From Sulfuricurvum sp. (lineage in GTDB: Bacteria; Campylobacterota; Campylobacteria; Campylobacterales; Sulfurimonadaceae), in the NCBI RefSeq assembly GCF_028688295.1, contig NZ_JAQTYM010000013.1, forward strand, positions 1 to 45,638: 45,638 nucleotides of DNA, in the 5' to 3' direction. Positions 1 to 8,778 of this stretch are shown here, piece by piece. The position numbers and the translations under genes were made by a program. Under the pieces are notes generated by a model that was not told the origin of the DNA, did not search any database, and worked only from the letters and a program-made list of their open reading frames with translations. How positions within the stretch are numbered: position 1 is the stretch's first letter; each line of letters begins with the position of its first letter.

Positions 1-1
1 A

Positions 2-118
2 AAGGGAAATCACAGTAAAATTCGTGCACTAAAATCGTCTCTGTCTGAATGCAAAACAAAATACTTCAGACCGGAGCAGCTTCAAAAGCATAAAATAAGG
101 ACATCTTATGAAAAATAA
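2..118 (+). CDS. trmD: tRNA (guanine-N1)-methyltransferase TrmD, C-terminal fragment
   Basis: An open frame enters from the left edge and stops at a TAA at 116-118. The 38 visible residues begin [11 protein letters not shown], matching the GNHxKI motif near the C-terminus of TrmD, which methylates G37 of tRNAs with a G at position 36. The stop lies 11 bases inside the following rplS gene. TrmD directly before rplS is a standard bacterial order, which supports the call. Only the tail is visible, so no catalytic motif can be checked. Confidence 0.8.
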   Translation, partial: KGNHSKIRALKSSLSECKTKYFRPEQLQKHKIRTSYEK

Positions 119-467
119 GTACATTGCTAGCTTCGAGCAAGCACAAATCGCTAACAAAAACGTTCCTGAGTTCCGCGCAGGTGATACTCTTCGTATTGCT
201 GTAACCATTACAGAGGGCGAAAAATCACGTGTTCAAAATTATGAAGGTATCTGTATCTCTATTCGTGGAGAAGGTACTGGTCGTACTATTACTGTACGTA
301 AAATCGGTGCTAACGGTATCGGTATCGAGCGTGTATTCCCAATCTACAGCGATAGCTTAGAGAAAATCGAAGTTCTTCGCCGTGGTCGTGTACGTCGTGC
401 GAAATTGTTCTATCTTCGTGACCTTGCTGGTAAAGCTGCACGTATTAAAGAAATTCGCCGCAAATAA
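108..467 (+). CDS. rplS: 50S ribosomal protein L19
   Basis: This 119-residue protein matches L19, a protein of the 50S subunit at the interface with the 30S subunit. The [13 protein letters not shown] segment (about residues 22-34), the [13 protein letters not shown] core and the basic [19 protein letters not shown] tail are family hallmarks, and the length is normal. The ATG overlaps the end of trmD by 11 bases, so translation is probably coupled, with a TAAGGA ribosome site just upstream. A GC-rich hairpin follows the stop. The gene is convergent with smpB. Confidence 0.98.
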   Translation: MKNKYIASFEQAQIANKNVPEFRAGDTLRIAVTITEGEKSRVQNYEGICISIRGEGTGRTITVRKIGANGIGIERVFPIYSDSLEKIEVLRRGRVRRAKLFYLRDLAGKAARIKEIRRK

Positions 468-473
468 TCCCCC

Positions 474-495
474 TTGCCGCACTCTCTTGCGGCAA
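474..495 (+). terminator. Hairpin between rplS and smpB
   Basis: A 7-bp stem (TTGCCGC at 474-480 pairing with GCGGCAA at 489-495, loop of 8) starts six bases after the rplS stop. It sits between two converging genes and could stop transcription from either side. A T-run does not follow directly, so it may act as a 3' stabiliser or a weak terminator. Confidence 0.5.
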
Positions 496-542
496 ACTCA
501 TTACATTCCCTACCAATCTTTTTTATTCGAACAAGCCTAAGC

Positions 543-995
543 TTATTCCCCTTTTAACGCCCGTTCCATATCCCGTTTGAGACTTTTCTCTTTCAAATCA
601 TCCCGTTTATCGTAGAGCTTTTTCCCTTTAACGATAGCCACTTGCATTTTGGCGAGGTTTTTGTCATTGAAATAGAGACTGAGCGGCACAAGGGTAAACC
701 CCTCTTTCTCCACCGCTTTAAACATCTTGTCGATCTGCTTTTTGTGCAGAAGTAGTTTACGGCTTCCTCGTTCTTCGTGGGTGTAATAATGATGGGTTGT
801 ATCGAGTACACCGATATGAACACCAAAAACGAATGCTTCACCTCGTACGATCTTGATAAAGCCGTCTTTGAGATTGACACGTCCTGCACGGAGCGCTTTG
901 ACTTCAGAGCCTTTGAGGACGAGACCCGCTTCGAATTTCTCTTCGATGTAGTAGTCAAAAAAAGCTTTTTTATTGGTGGCTATATTTTCGCCCAT
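543..995 (-). CDS. smpB: SsrA-binding protein SmpB
   Basis: SmpB binds tmRNA and is needed for trans-translation, which rescues ribosomes stalled on broken messages. The 150 residues carry the usual landmarks: [23 protein letters not shown] (about 25-47), [13 protein letters not shown] (about 76-88) and the basic tail motif [20 protein letters not shown] (about 124-143). Length is typical. It is the last gene of the leftward operon, two bases after ispE. An out-of-frame 121-codon reading frame on the same strand is a shadow. Confidence 0.98.
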   Translation of the reverse strand: MGENIATNKKAFFDYYIEEKFEAGLVLKGSEVKALRAGRVNLKDGFIKIVRGEAFVFGVHIGVLDTTHHYYTHEERGSRKLLLHKKQIDKMFKAVEKEGFTLVPLSLYFNDKNLAKMQVAIVKGKKLYDKRDDLKEKSLKRDMERALKGE

Positions 996-997
996 GG

Positions 998-1765
998 TTA
1001 TTGGTCCTTGATTCTAAAAAAACTGCTTCCGCTTCCTGAGAAAAACCATCCTGTTTTTTCTTGTAAAGTTGGGTAGCATCCTAGTGCGGCAGTGTAAAGA
1101 TCGTTTGCCTCTTTAGCATTTACAGAGGCTAATATCTCTTTTGAGGAAGAGGCTTCCCATTTGGTAATCTCTTCCTCTGTAATTGGGGCATAGTAGTGTT
1201 CACGATAATAGCGATAGACGGCTGGAGTACTGATTTGAAGCTCAGGTGTTGTAACTTCAAAATCAAGGAGCGGTTCATTAAACGGTTCAACAATCTCACC
1301 GATCCCACGTACATTAGCACTTTCAAAGCCATAGACGAAAAAGGGGACATCGGCTCCGACGTTGGCACCGATCTCTGCGAGTTCTTCGATGCTTAATCCT
1401 AATTCCAACTCTTCATTGCACATCCGTAAAAAGGTAGCGGCATCGGAGCTCCCTCCCCCTAAACCGGCAAAAGAGGGGATTTTTTTTTCAACACACACAG
1501 CATGGTTCTCAAAAAAGGTTGAAAGATTATCGGATCGGGTGGCACTTTGGAGATATTTATAGGCCTTGTAGATGGTGTTAGTGTAGACTTCACAATCAAA
1601 ATCACCTCGAATTTCAAACTCAGGAGTCGATTTCGGTTCAAACCAGAGGGTGTCAAAAAGTGTATTGACTCGCATAAAACGGGAGCTTAACGTATGATAA
1701 TCACCCCGCATTCCGGTGATTTTTAGAAAAATATTGACTTTGGCGTAGGCACGATATCGGATCAT
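998..1765 (-). CDS. ispE: 4-diphosphocytidyl-2-C-methyl-D-erythritol kinase IspE
   Basis: IspE phosphorylates CDP-methylerythritol in the MEP route to isoprenoids. The 255-residue protein has the N-terminal [13 protein letters not shown] with the conserved Lys, the GHMP-kinase ATP loop [16 protein letters not shown] (about 95-110), and a C-terminal [10 protein letters not shown] motif. Length is slightly short but normal for Campylobacterota. Its start overlaps the csrA stop by 4 bases and it ends 2 bases before smpB, so it is inside the leftward operon. Confidence 0.96.
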   Translation of the reverse strand: MIRYRAYAKVNIFLKITGMRGDYHTLSSRFMRVNTLFDTLWFEPKSTPEFEIRGDFDCEVYTNTIYKAYKYLQSATRSDNLSTFFENHAVCVEKKIPSFAGLGGGSSDAATFLRMCNEELELGLSIEELAEIGANVGADVPFFVYGFESANVRGIGEIVEPFNEPLLDFEVTTPELQISTPAVYRYYREHYYAPITEEEITKWEASSSKEILASVNAKEANDLYTAALGCYPTLQEKTGWFFSGSGSSFFRIKDQ

Positions 1766-1992
1766 AACTTTAGTTTTTGTACCAGTTGTTGAAAGAGAGA
1801 CTCATCATGTCCACAAGAGGCTTCTTTATTAGAATCTTTAACCGCACGAACAAGTTCACTGCGTAATACACGAATATCATGTGGAGCATCAATCCCAAGT
1901 TTAACAACCCCTTTTTCGATTGATACCACTTTAACGGTGATTGTATCGGCGATAATAATCGATTCTTCGGCTCTGCGGGAGAGGATCAGCAT
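1762..1992 (-). CDS. csrA: Carbon storage regulator CsrA
   Basis: CsrA is a small dimeric RNA-binding protein that binds GGA-containing 5' leaders and controls motility, biofilm and metabolism; in Campylobacterota it is usually antagonised by FliW and acts on flagellin mRNA. The 76 residues open with MLILSRRAEESIIIADTITVKVV, the canonical first strands, and contain the conserved IGIDAPHDIRVLRSEL-like region (here LGIDAPHDIRVLRSELV). The C-terminal extension after residue 50 is longer than in E. coli (61 residues). The start overlaps truB by 7 bases and the end overlaps ispE by 4. Confidence 0.97.
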   Translation of the reverse strand: MLILSRRAEESIIIADTITVKVVSIEKGVVKLGIDAPHDIRVLRSELVRAVKDSNKEASCGHDESLFQQLVQKLKL

Positions 1993-2807
1993 GCTTCAAC
2001 CTTATTGAGAATATAACGGACACCCTCGGCGGTAATCTCTATAATGGAGATGGTATCGCCGTTGTCGATCCAGTAGGTTCCACTCTCGTTTAGATCAAAA
2101 TCTTCACGTGCTAATGGTTGACCTAAAAGAATTGTTTGTAATGTGCCATTATAGCGGTTTTTGGTGATGGCGAGAGAGGTTTTTATATCCAACTCTTTTT
2201 CATTTTCATAAACAAATTGCCCCTCATTAAGTCGCTCTAATGCACTAAGGGCACCATTTAAACCTAAACGATTGGCAATCATCTCTCCGAGCGAGCGAAT
2301 ATAGCTGCCCTCTGACACGGTTGCTTCGAAGGTGACAAATGGATGGCAATAGTGGATGAGAGAGAGATCATAAATCGTCGAGGTGATTTCATGTAAATCA
2401 ACCTCTTTTCCCTCTCTGGCGAATTCATAGGCTCTGCGTCCTTCGATACGTTTAGCGCTGTATTTAGGAGGCAGATAGGTAAGAGAGCCCGTGAGAGAGA
2501 GACAAACAGCTTTTAGCTGTTCAATACTAACAGGTTGTGTGACCTCTATCGTCTCAATTTTTTCGATGTCTAATGTTGGAGAATAGGCTCCTAGCCACAA
2601 TGTGGCACGATAACGCTTTGGGGTTTTGTTTAAAAAGCGGAAAAGGCGTCCATGATTGCCGAATGCGATAATGAGTACCCCTTTGGCAAAAGGGTCTAAG
2701 GTACCGGAATAACCCGCTTTTTTAACCTTATAACGTCGTTTGAGCTGTCCTAAGAGTTGGTTTGAGCTAATACCAGAGGGTTTATAAGCAACGAAGAGGC
2801 GATTCAT
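1986..2807 (-). CDS. truB: tRNA pseudouridine-55 synthase TruB
   Basis: TruB makes the universal pseudouridine 55 in the T loop of tRNAs. The 273-residue sequence has the N-terminal VAYKPSGISSNQLLGQLKR, the catalytic block KAGYSGTLDPFAKGVLIIAFG (about 31-51) with the nucleophilic Asp, and the SYIRSLGEMIANRLG motif (about 167-182). It lies 6 bases after the helicase gene and overlaps csrA by 7 bases, so the operon is translationally coupled. The C-terminal region after about 230 is too short for a full PUA domain. Confidence 0.97.
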   Translation of the reverse strand: MNRLFVAYKPSGISSNQLLGQLKRRYKVKKAGYSGTLDPFAKGVLIIAFGNHGRLFRFLNKTPKRYRATLWLGAYSPTLDIEKIETIEVTQPVSIEQLKAVCLSLTGSLTYLPPKYSAKRIEGRRAYEFAREGKEVDLHEITSTIYDLSLIHYCHPFVTFEATVSEGSYIRSLGEMIANRLGLNGALSALERLNEGQFVYENEKELDIKTSLAITKNRYNGTLQTILLGQPLAREDFDLNESGTYWIDNGDTISIIEITAEGVRYILNKVEAC

Positions 2808-2813
2808 AAGAGA

Positions 2814-4862
2814 CTACAGCTTTTCGACAAATGAGGCCAAAATATCACGTTTATTGCCTCCGAAATTAATGCTGAGTTTGAATTCTCTGCCCGATTTACT
2901 AACACCTTCGACCCGTCCGGCACCGAAGATTTTATGGCGCACCAAATCCCCTTTTTTATAGGAGGTGTTTTTTTCTAAGATCAAAGAACCCTCACACAAC
3001 CCCGCCTCATTGATAAAACGGCTCTTTTGCAGATCAGTACGACGTCCTTTGTAGAAACGGCTGTTGACGTTAGAGAGGGTGAGGTTATTTTTGGCTCTGG
3101 TGATAGCAACGTATCCTAATCGGCGCTCTTCTTCAAGATCACTCCCGTCTCCGATGAGAGGTAAAAATCCTTCTTCCATTCCAATGACGAAAAGATGTTC
3201 GAATTCAAGCCCTTTGGAAGCGTGGATGCTCATGATGTAGATACTTTCACCCTCGACTTGGTCTTGTTCGCTTTGTAAGGTGATGTCGTTTAAAAATTCT
3301 GCAAGTGAGCTTTCCGGATTTTGTTTGACATAATCACGAAAGAGTCCATAAAATTCGTCGACGTTAGCAATCTTTTCCGCTTCATCCGGAAGCCCTTTAA
3401 GGGTCTCTTTGATTTTAAAACGCTCTTCAAGCAGGTCAATAAAGCGGTAAATAGCCTCTTCGGAAACACGACGTAATTCGAGAATTTCATTGATAAAATC
3501 ACGCAACTCTCCGGCACTTTTTTTCCGTACTAACCCTTCGAGTTCACTGTCACTGAGGGTCGCAATAAACTCAAACATTGATTTCTCTGCCTCGATAGAA
3601 GAGAGTTCGATTTTGTCGATGGTTGCTTTGCCTAAGCCTCGTTTGGGTTTATTGATAATTCGTTTGAGTGAAAAATTATCATGAATATTGGTAATGACCC
3701 GTAGATAACTGATGAGGTCTTTGATCTCGGCACGATCATAGAAGCGTAAACCACCGACGAGTTTGTAGGCGACTCCGGCACGATTTAGCCCCTCTTCGAG
3801 AGATCGGCTGAGGGCATTGATACGGTAAAGGACAGCGATTTCATTGGGGCGTACACCTTGTGTAATTAATCCTTTAATCGCCTTGGCTATCTTTTGGGAC
3901 TCTTCACTCTCATCGTTGGAGGTGATGGTTTGAACATCGTCTCCCCCCTCTTTGGTAGCAAGAAGTGTTTTCCCTAAACGGGAACGGTTGTGCTCGATAA
4001 GGGCATTTGCCACAGTGAGGATCGGCTGAGTAGAGCGGTAGTTGTATTCGAGTTTGACCACCATTGCATCGGCAAAATCTTGATCGAATTCGAGGATATT
4101 GCGCACATGCGCTCCGCGCCAACCGTAAATGCTTTGATCATCATCACCGACGACACAGAGGTTGTTGTGGGTAGAGCATAGTTTTTGGAGTAGGCGCAAT
4201 TGCAGTTCATTCGTATCTTGATACTCATCGATCATGATATAGCGGTACTTCTCAGAGGTTTGCTTGCATAAATCGGGATGTTCATCGAGAAGCTTATAGG
4301 TAAGACAGAGTAAATCATCGAAATCGACAAGATTATTTTTAAGGAGATACGCTTCGTACTCTTCATAGATCTTAGCGATGTGTTTATAGTTGGTGAGCTC
4401 AGCTTGTGCGTATGCTTCTGTGGGGTCAATGAGCGAGTTTTTATAGCGTGAGATTTCACTGGCGATAAGCGCCGTAGGGAGATCGGCATTGATTTTTTTA
4501 ATGATCTTTTTTTTGTCATCCGTATCGATAACCACAAAATTATTGCCGCGTCCGAGTAAATGGATGTGAAATTTAAGAAAAAGGAGTCCGAATTTATGAA
4601 ACGTACACAGCAACGGAGGGTAGGAATTTTGAGTGATTAGTCCCATCGCCCGCTCACGCATCTCTTTTGCTGCTTTATTGGTAAACGTCAATGTTAGAGT
4701 GTTGCCGGCTGGAATCCCTACTTGATCAAGAAGGTAAGCAAGACGGGTGGTGATAGTTTTGGTTTTACCACTTCCTGCTCCTGCTAAAATCAGCAAGGGA
4801 CCATCAATCCGCTCCACCGCACTGCGCTGTGCTTCATTGAGATTTGAGAGAATTTCATCCAT
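2814..4862 (-). CDS. UvrD/PcrA-type superfamily 1 DNA helicase
   Basis: This 682-residue protein is an ATP-driven 3'-5' DNA helicase of the UvrD/Rep/PcrA family used in repair and replication restart. Motifs in order: Walker A LAGAGSGKTKT (about 28-38), motif II IMIDEYQDTNELQ (about 209-221), VVGDDDQSIYGWRG (about 237-250), YNYRST (about 273-278), and motif VI YVAITRAKNNLTL near 585. The C-terminal tail (KKGDLVRHKIFGAGRVEGV...) resembles the PcrA/UvrD C-terminal Tudor-like element that contacts RNA polymerase. It heads the leftward operon to smpB. UvrD and Rep cannot be separated from this alone, so no symbol is given. Confidence 0.95.
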   Translation of the reverse strand: MDEILSNLNEAQRSAVERIDGPLLILAGAGSGKTKTITTRLAYLLDQVGIPAGNTLTLTFTNKAAKEMRERAMGLITQNSYPPLLCTFHKFGLLFLKFHIHLLGRGNNFVVIDTDDKKKIIKKINADLPTALIASEISRYKNSLIDPTEAYAQAELTNYKHIAKIYEEYEAYLLKNNLVDFDDLLCLTYKLLDEHPDLCKQTSEKYRYIMIDEYQDTNELQLRLLQKLCSTHNNLCVVGDDDQSIYGWRGAHVRNILEFDQDFADAMVVKLEYNYRSTQPILTVANALIEHNRSRLGKTLLATKEGGDDVQTITSNDESEESQKIAKAIKGLITQGVRPNEIAVLYRINALSRSLEEGLNRAGVAYKLVGGLRFYDRAEIKDLISYLRVITNIHDNFSLKRIINKPKRGLGKATIDKIELSSIEAEKSMFEFIATLSDSELEGLVRKKSAGELRDFINEILELRRVSEEAIYRFIDLLEERFKIKETLKGLPDEAEKIANVDEFYGLFRDYVKQNPESSLAEFLNDITLQSEQDQVEGESIYIMSIHASKGLEFEHLFVIGMEEGFLPLIGDGSDLEEERRLGYVAITRAKNNLTLSNVNSRFYKGRRTDLQKSRFINEAGLCEGSLILEKNTSYKKGDLVRHKIFGAGRVEGVSKSGREFKLSINFGGNKRDILASFVEKL

Positions 4863-4897
4863 GCCGTTGTCGCCTTACTTATATTAATAGTTAATTT

Positions 4898-4903
4898 ATT
4901 ATA
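4898..4903 (-). promoter_or_regulatory. -10 element for the helicase-truB-csrA-ispE-smpB operon
   Basis: A perfect TATAAT on the minus strand lies about 36 bases upstream of the helicase ATG in the divergent region with the LysR gene. No clear -35 box is seen, which is common for sigma-70 promoters in Campylobacterota. The position is an inference from sequence only. Confidence 0.5.
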
Positions 4904-4965
4904 ACCCAAGTTTTCTATTTTTTAAATTCCTTTGGCAATCTGGAATAAAAAGTAATTTTCAACTC

Positions 4966-4994
4966 TTGCATTGGTTATAATAATGAGTTATAAT
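4966..4994 (+). promoter_or_regulatory. Sigma-70-type promoter of the LysR gene
   Basis: TTGCAT at 4966-4971 and TATAAT at 4989-4994 are separated by 17 bases, the ideal spacing. Transcription would begin near 5001. This rules out the upstream GTG at 4996 as the LysR start and supports the ATG at 5026, which has a TAGGAA ribosome site at 5015-5020. Confidence 0.7.
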
Positions 4995-5025
4995 AGTGCT
5001 ATTCATTCAGCTTATAGGAATTATT

Positions 5026-5925
5026 ATGTTAAAAGATTTTGCAAAACTCATGACCTTTTTGACAGTTGTGAGAGAGAAAAGTTTTTCAAAAGCATCCGCA
5101 AAACTCGGTATTTCTCAGCCAGCGGTAACGCAACAGATTAAATTTATCGAAGATTACCTCGATACCCGTGTAGTTGAGCGTAAAAAGAACGGGATTAAAC
5201 TTACTAAAGAGGGTGAAGACCTTTTCCGTATTGCGATCAAACTCGAAAAAGCAATCCAATCGAGTGAAAAAGAGCTTCTGAAAATCATCAATAAAGAGTT
5301 TACTTTTGTGGTAGGTGCTTCGTACGCTATCGGTAACTACGTATTGCCTTCTTATATCGGCCAACTGAAAGAGAAAATTAACAATGAAGTCCATATTCGT
5401 GTTGCTTTTTCAGAAGAGATTGTGGATCAATTGATTGATAAAAAGATTGACATTGCATTGATCGAATCACCGGTATTTAAAGATGGTTTGATTTACCGTG
5501 AGTGGGAAGAGGATGAGTTGGTCGTTTTCTCTAATCAGCCGATTCCAAAACAACTTCGCAAAGAAGACTTGTACAAATTTGATTGGATTTGCCGTGATGA
5601 GAACTCTCATACCCGTAAGTTGACGGCAGAAGTATTTGAAGAGATCGGCGTTGAGTGTTCTGGATTCAATGTAATCGGTGTTGTCGCAAGCTCTACAGCG
5701 ATCAAAGAGACATTGATGCGTTCACCAAAAGATGCGGTTCGTCCTGTCGTATCGGTTATTTCCCGTCACGTTATCAGTGATGAAGTGGAAGAGGGAAAAT
5801 TATTCGAAGCGCGGATCAAAAACTATAAAATTAAACGCAAGTTTTACATTGCCTACAGTAAAGAGCGTAAACACGATGCGTTTATCGACAATGTGGTCAC
5901 TTATCTACTTGGATTAAAATTGTAA
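5026..5925 (+). CDS. LysR-family transcriptional regulator
   Basis: A 299-residue LysR-type regulator. The N-terminal winged helix-turn-helix (FLTVVREKSFSKASAKLGISQPAVTQQIKFIEDYL, about residues 9-43) is textbook. The rest is the two-lobed periplasmic-binding-like effector domain. The start is placed at ATG 5026 because the alternative GTG at 4996 falls next to the -10 box. It is transcribed away from the helicase operon; LysR proteins often control a divergent gene, but the helicase operon is an unlikely target, so the regulon is unknown. A REP-like repeat follows the stop. Confidence 0.93.
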   Translation: MLKDFAKLMTFLTVVREKSFSKASAKLGISQPAVTQQIKFIEDYLDTRVVERKKNGIKLTKEGEDLFRIAIKLEKAIQSSEKELLKIINKEFTFVVGASYAIGNYVLPSYIGQLKEKINNEVHIRVAFSEEIVDQLIDKKIDIALIESPVFKDGLIYREWEEDELVVFSNQPIPKQLRKEDLYKFDWICRDENSHTRKLTAEVFEEIGVECSGFNVIGVVASSTAIKETLMRSPKDAVRPVVSVISRHVISDEVEEGKLFEARIKNYKIKRKFYIAYSKERKHDAFIDNVVTYLLGLKL

Positions 5926-5933
5926 TTTAGTTT

Positions 5934-6009
5934 CGTTCGTGGTGAGCTCACGTGCCCTTTGGGTATGTCGAACCATGAACACCCTTCGACATGCTCAGGG
6001 CGAACGGGA
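5934..6009. repeat. REP-like imperfect palindrome
   Basis: The right arm (about 5982-6009, CCCTTCGACATGCTCAGGGC followed by GAACGG) matches the widely scattered CCTTCGACA-x-GCTCAGGGCGAACGG repeat seen between genes of many bacteria. The left arm (TTCGTTCGTGGTGAGC ... ATGTCGAACC, about 5934-5980) is its inverted partner, interrupted by about 16 extra bases (near 5950-5965). The pair forms a long hairpin between the convergent LysR and 6019 genes, as expected for a REPIN-type element, and may also stop transcription. Confidence 0.7.
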
Positions 6010-6018
6010 TTAAGGATT

Positions 6019-6480
6019 TTACTTCTTCTTCAAAAACTTCTGATTTTCAGGATTCGCGAGTAACGCACTCATCGAGTTCTGAACCCCTTCATGCTTTTCG
6101 ATATTAATAGCTGGGTGATGCTCTTGCGGAAGGGCGAGATTGACGAATGCAGGGGTGTCATCAATAATAATTTGAACAATAGAGAGTAGTGGAACCGAGA
6201 CGAAACTACCGATATTCTCTTGACCGAACCCTGCTTCAAAAATCAAAATATCATTATCTATCCGCGCACTTTCAAAGGTATATCCTGCTAAAAAAAAGAG
6301 GGTCATTGCCCGAAATTCTTCGTTAAGATGTTGTGGGAGAGGAGGGTCAAATGTCACCTGTTCTATTTTACATAAAATGCCAAAATTTTGGTCATTTTCA
6401 AAAAGGTAAATAAGCATATCCCGAACATGGTTTTCCATTAAACGGGCGAATGAAGAACTTTTGATAATATCGAATAACAT
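6019..6480 (-). CDS. Conserved unknown protein, 153 residues
   Basis: I do not recognise a family. The protein is acidic to neutral, has no signal peptide or clear membrane segment, and reads like a compact soluble alpha/beta domain with a short Asn/Lys-rich tail (LLANPENQKFLKKK). It is the third gene of the cysK operon, 17 bases after the class IV aminotransferase. The codon pattern and the tight spacing support a real gene. Function is unknown. Confidence 0.75.
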   Translation of the reverse strand: MLFDIIKSSSFARLMENHVRDMLIYLFENDQNFGILCKIEQVTFDPPLPQHLNEEFRAMTLFFLAGYTFESARIDNDILIFEAGFGQENIGSFVSVPLLSIVQIIIDDTPAFVNLALPQEHHPAINIEKHEGVQNSMSALLANPENQKFLKKK

Positions 6481-6497
6481 TAGTGCTGACCTATTTT

Positions 6498-7067
6498 TTA
6501 AGTAATTATACCATTTTCGACTTCAATGAATCCCATCATCGCATTCATTATGGCGATATTGCTTGCGCGCTCAAGATCTTTTTCGTGTAAAGGTGCAGGA
6601 AAAACAAGGCCCTGATCAATTAGCCTCGCACGTGTAGTTCCCATGAGTAAAGGTTTATCAGGTGTGAGCCATTTCCCCTCAATGAATAAGGCGATATTAC
6701 TGATCGTTGTATCGGTGAGAAAACCATTCTTAATAATAAGAACATCGTCACATCTTCCGCGTTGCTCATATAAAGTATTTAAACACTCTCTGTTTGCATA
6801 TTTCAAAGAGTAATCCACGTTGTCGACATACACCCGCTTCAGTGAGTCGATTTTTTTAGGGAGATAGGGGAGAAATTCCAGGAAAAAAGTATCGGCATTG
6901 TAGAGAAAGCGGCATCGGTAGAGAGCATTATCTGGTGGGGTAATCAGGCTGGCTAAATCATAGTACTTTTCCACGCCTAGTGAATAAAGAGTACGTTCTA
7001 AGCGTATTTGATGAAAGGAGAGATGTTGAGCCTCTCCATCGATGCACCGAATTGTCTCTAAAAGCAT
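6498..7067 (-). CDS. Class IV PLP aminotransferase, PabC-like
   Basis: A short (189-residue) fold-type IV PLP enzyme resembling 4-amino-4-deoxychorismate lyase (PabC, folate branch) or branched-chain/D-amino acid aminotransferases. Seen: ETIRCIDG at the N-terminus, a candidate PLP lysine in VDYSLKYANRE (about residue 89), and the FLTDTTISNIALFIEGKWLTP block (about 116-136), which corresponds to the conserved E/T-x-x-x-SN motif. PabC is usually about 270 residues, so this is a reduced form common in Campylobacterota. Its start abuts the cysK stop. Substrate cannot be decided from sequence; aminodeoxychorismate lyase is the best guess. Confidence 0.8.
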   Translation of the reverse strand: MLLETIRCIDGEAQHLSFHQIRLERTLYSLGVEKYYDLASLITPPDNALYRCRFLYNADTFFLEFLPYLPKKIDSLKRVYVDNVDYSLKYANRECLNTLYEQRGRCDDVLIIKNGFLTDTTISNIALFIEGKWLTPDKPLLMGTTRARLIDQGLVFPAPLHEKDLERASNIAIMNAMMGFIEVENGIIT

Positions 7068-7991
7068 TTATGATTCAAACAACGGTGTACTAAGATAGCG
7101 CTCTGCAGTATCACATAGAATGGTGACAATCACTTTCCCTTTGTTTTCAGGGCGTGCTGCAATCAGGGAAGCAGCATGGACGTTAGCCCCCGCAGAGATG
7201 CCGACAAGGAGTCCTTCCGTTTTTGCAAGTGCTTTTGAAGCAGCGATTGCTTCTTCGTTGCTAACGGTAATAACTTCGTTATATAAGGTGGTATTGAGAA
7301 CATCAGGGATAAATCCCGCACCGATTCCTTGGATCTTATGAGCTCCCGCTTTACCGCCGGAGAGAACAGGAGAATCTTTCGGCTCTACCGCGATGATTTG
7401 GATATTCGGTAAAGCGGCTCGGAGTGCTTCACCTGTTCCCGTGATGGTCCCGCCAGTTCCGACAGCGGCAATAAAGATGTCCACCTGAGTGTCAGTATCT
7501 CGAAGAATCTCTTGTGCGGTGGTAGTACGATGAATATCTGGATTCGACGGATTAGCAAACTGTTGTAAAACGATAGCATTTGGATGGGACGCTACGAGAG
7601 CATTGGCTTCATCAATTGCTCCTTTCATTCCTGAGGCAGCAGGAGTAAGTACCAAATTGGCACCGAGTGCTTTAAGGAGATTGCGTCGCTCGATCGACAT
7701 TGATTCTGGCATAGTGAGGGTGAGATTTAGTCCGAGTGCGGCGCAGATAGAGGCAAGGGCGATCCCCGTATTGCCGCTAGTGGGTTCAATAATAAGGGTG
7801 TCCGCATTGATTTTCCCCTCTTCCATAGCTGTTTTAATCATGTTAAACCCGATGCGGTCTTTGACCGAGCTGGTAGGGTTCATAAATTCACATTTTCCTA
7901 AAATGGTTGCTTCGGTGTTGCTGGAGAGAGCATTTAGCTGTACTAGGGGGGTGTTGCCGATGAGTTCAGTAATGTTTGCCGCGATTTTCAT
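7068..7991 (-). CDS. cysK: Cysteine synthase (O-acetylserine sulfhydrylase)
   Basis: The enzyme makes cysteine from O-acetylserine and sulfide with PLP. The 307-residue protein shows the PLP lysine in MNPTSSVKDRIGFNMI (about 38-53), the substrate loop EPTSGNTGIALA (about 68-79), the phosphate loop AVGTGGTITGTGEAL (about 175-189) and AGISAG-type GISAGANVHA near 268. Length is normal. It leads a three-gene operon with a good promoter 24 bases upstream. CysK and CysM are not fully separable by eye; CysK is preferred on the motif pattern. Confidence 0.95.
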   Translation of the reverse strand: MKIAANITELIGNTPLVQLNALSSNTEATILGKCEFMNPTSSVKDRIGFNMIKTAMEEGKINADTLIIEPTSGNTGIALASICAALGLNLTLTMPESMSIERRNLLKALGANLVLTPAASGMKGAIDEANALVASHPNAIVLQQFANPSNPDIHRTTTAQEILRDTDTQVDIFIAAVGTGGTITGTGEALRAALPNIQIIAVEPKDSPVLSGGKAGAHKIQGIGAGFIPDVLNTTLYNEVITVSNEEAIAASKALAKTEGLLVGISAGANVHAASLIAARPENKGKVIVTILCDTAERYLSTPLFES

Positions 7992-8014
7992 GAGATAACC
8001 CTGTTTTTTTGGTC

Positions 8015-8043
8015 ATTATAATAGCAAAATTTGAAAAAGCCAA
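8015..8043 (-). promoter_or_regulatory. Promoter of the cysK operon
   Basis: On the minus strand TTGGCT (8038-8043) and TATAAT (8015-8020) are 17 bases apart, close to the sigma-70 consensus, with the -10 ending 23 bases before the cysK ATG. Confidence 0.7.
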
Positions 8044-8079
8044 TATACCATAGTAAACAACTATGTTTAATAAGGCTCT

Positions 8080-8778
8080 TTAGTTTGGATTATTGCAAAC
8101 AAATCGATACCCTATTCCAAGCTCCGTTTGGATGTAGGTAGGTGAGGTGAGATTGGGTTCAATTTTTTTACGCAGTGCATTGATATAGGTACGTAGGTAT
8201 TGCATCTCGTGCTGATACCCTATTCCCCATACCTCTTTGAGAATTTTACTGTGAGTGAGGACTTGATTACGGTTAAGCATCAGGAATTTTAGGAGGTTGA
8301 ATTCCGTAGGGGTGAGTTTGATAGGGAGAGACTCTTTGGTAAAGGTAAATTGTTCAATATCGATCTGCAAAACATCGCAAGTAATAATCGAACTGGAGGT
8401 ATTGTGAACCAAAAAACGGCGTTGTGCAGAACGTACACGAGCAAAAAGTTCATTCGTAGAGAACGGTTTAGTGACGTAATCATCGGCTCCTTCATCCAGT
8501 GCGCTAATAATCTCTTCTTCATCACTTCGTGCGGAAACAATAATAATAGGGATTCTGAGTTGAGAGCGGATGGTACGAATCAGCTCTTTACCGTCTCCAT
8601 CGGGAAGACCCAAATCGAGTAAAATAATATCGGGACTGCGTGTTTGAATCTCACGGAGTGCGCTTTGTTTGTTTTTGGCTAGGAGTGTTCGATGTCCTTG
8701 CTGGGTAAATGCCAACTGTAAAAGGCGACTGATCGCTTCGTCATCTTCGACGATTAAAATGAGCTGATGCGGTTTCAT
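8080..8778 (-). CDS. OmpR/KdpE-family response regulator
   Basis: A 232-residue two-domain regulator. The receiver domain has the acidic pair EDD (11-13), the phosphoacceptor Asp55 in IILLDLGLPDGDG, and the switch residues in IIIVSAR and YVTKPF. The C-terminal winged-helix domain ends with YIQTELGIGYRFV, the pattern of KdpE-type outputs. It overlaps the histidine kinase stop by 4 bases, so they form a pair. By similarity it is KdpE-like, but no kdpFABC potassium pump genes are in view, so the target is unknown. Confidence 0.93.
   Translation of the reverse strand: MKPHQLILIVEDDEAISRLLQLAFTQQGHRTLLAKNKQSALREIQTRSPDIILLDLGLPDGDGKELIRTIRSQLRIPIIIVSARSDEEEIISALDEGADDYVTKPFSTNELFARVRSAQRRFLVHNTSSSIITCDVLQIDIEQFTFTKESLPIKLTPTEFNLLKFLMLNRNQVLTHSKILKEVWGIGYQHEMQYLRTYINALRKKIEPNLTSPTYIQTELGIGYRFVCNNPN

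Noticed and set aside
4996-5025. GTG start for the LysR gene
   Set aside because: It lies two bases after the -10 box, before the expected transcription start, and lacks a ribosome site.
8049-8066. Hairpin CATAGT/ACTATG after the response regulator
   Set aside because: Short, AT-rich and without a T-run; too weak to call a terminator.
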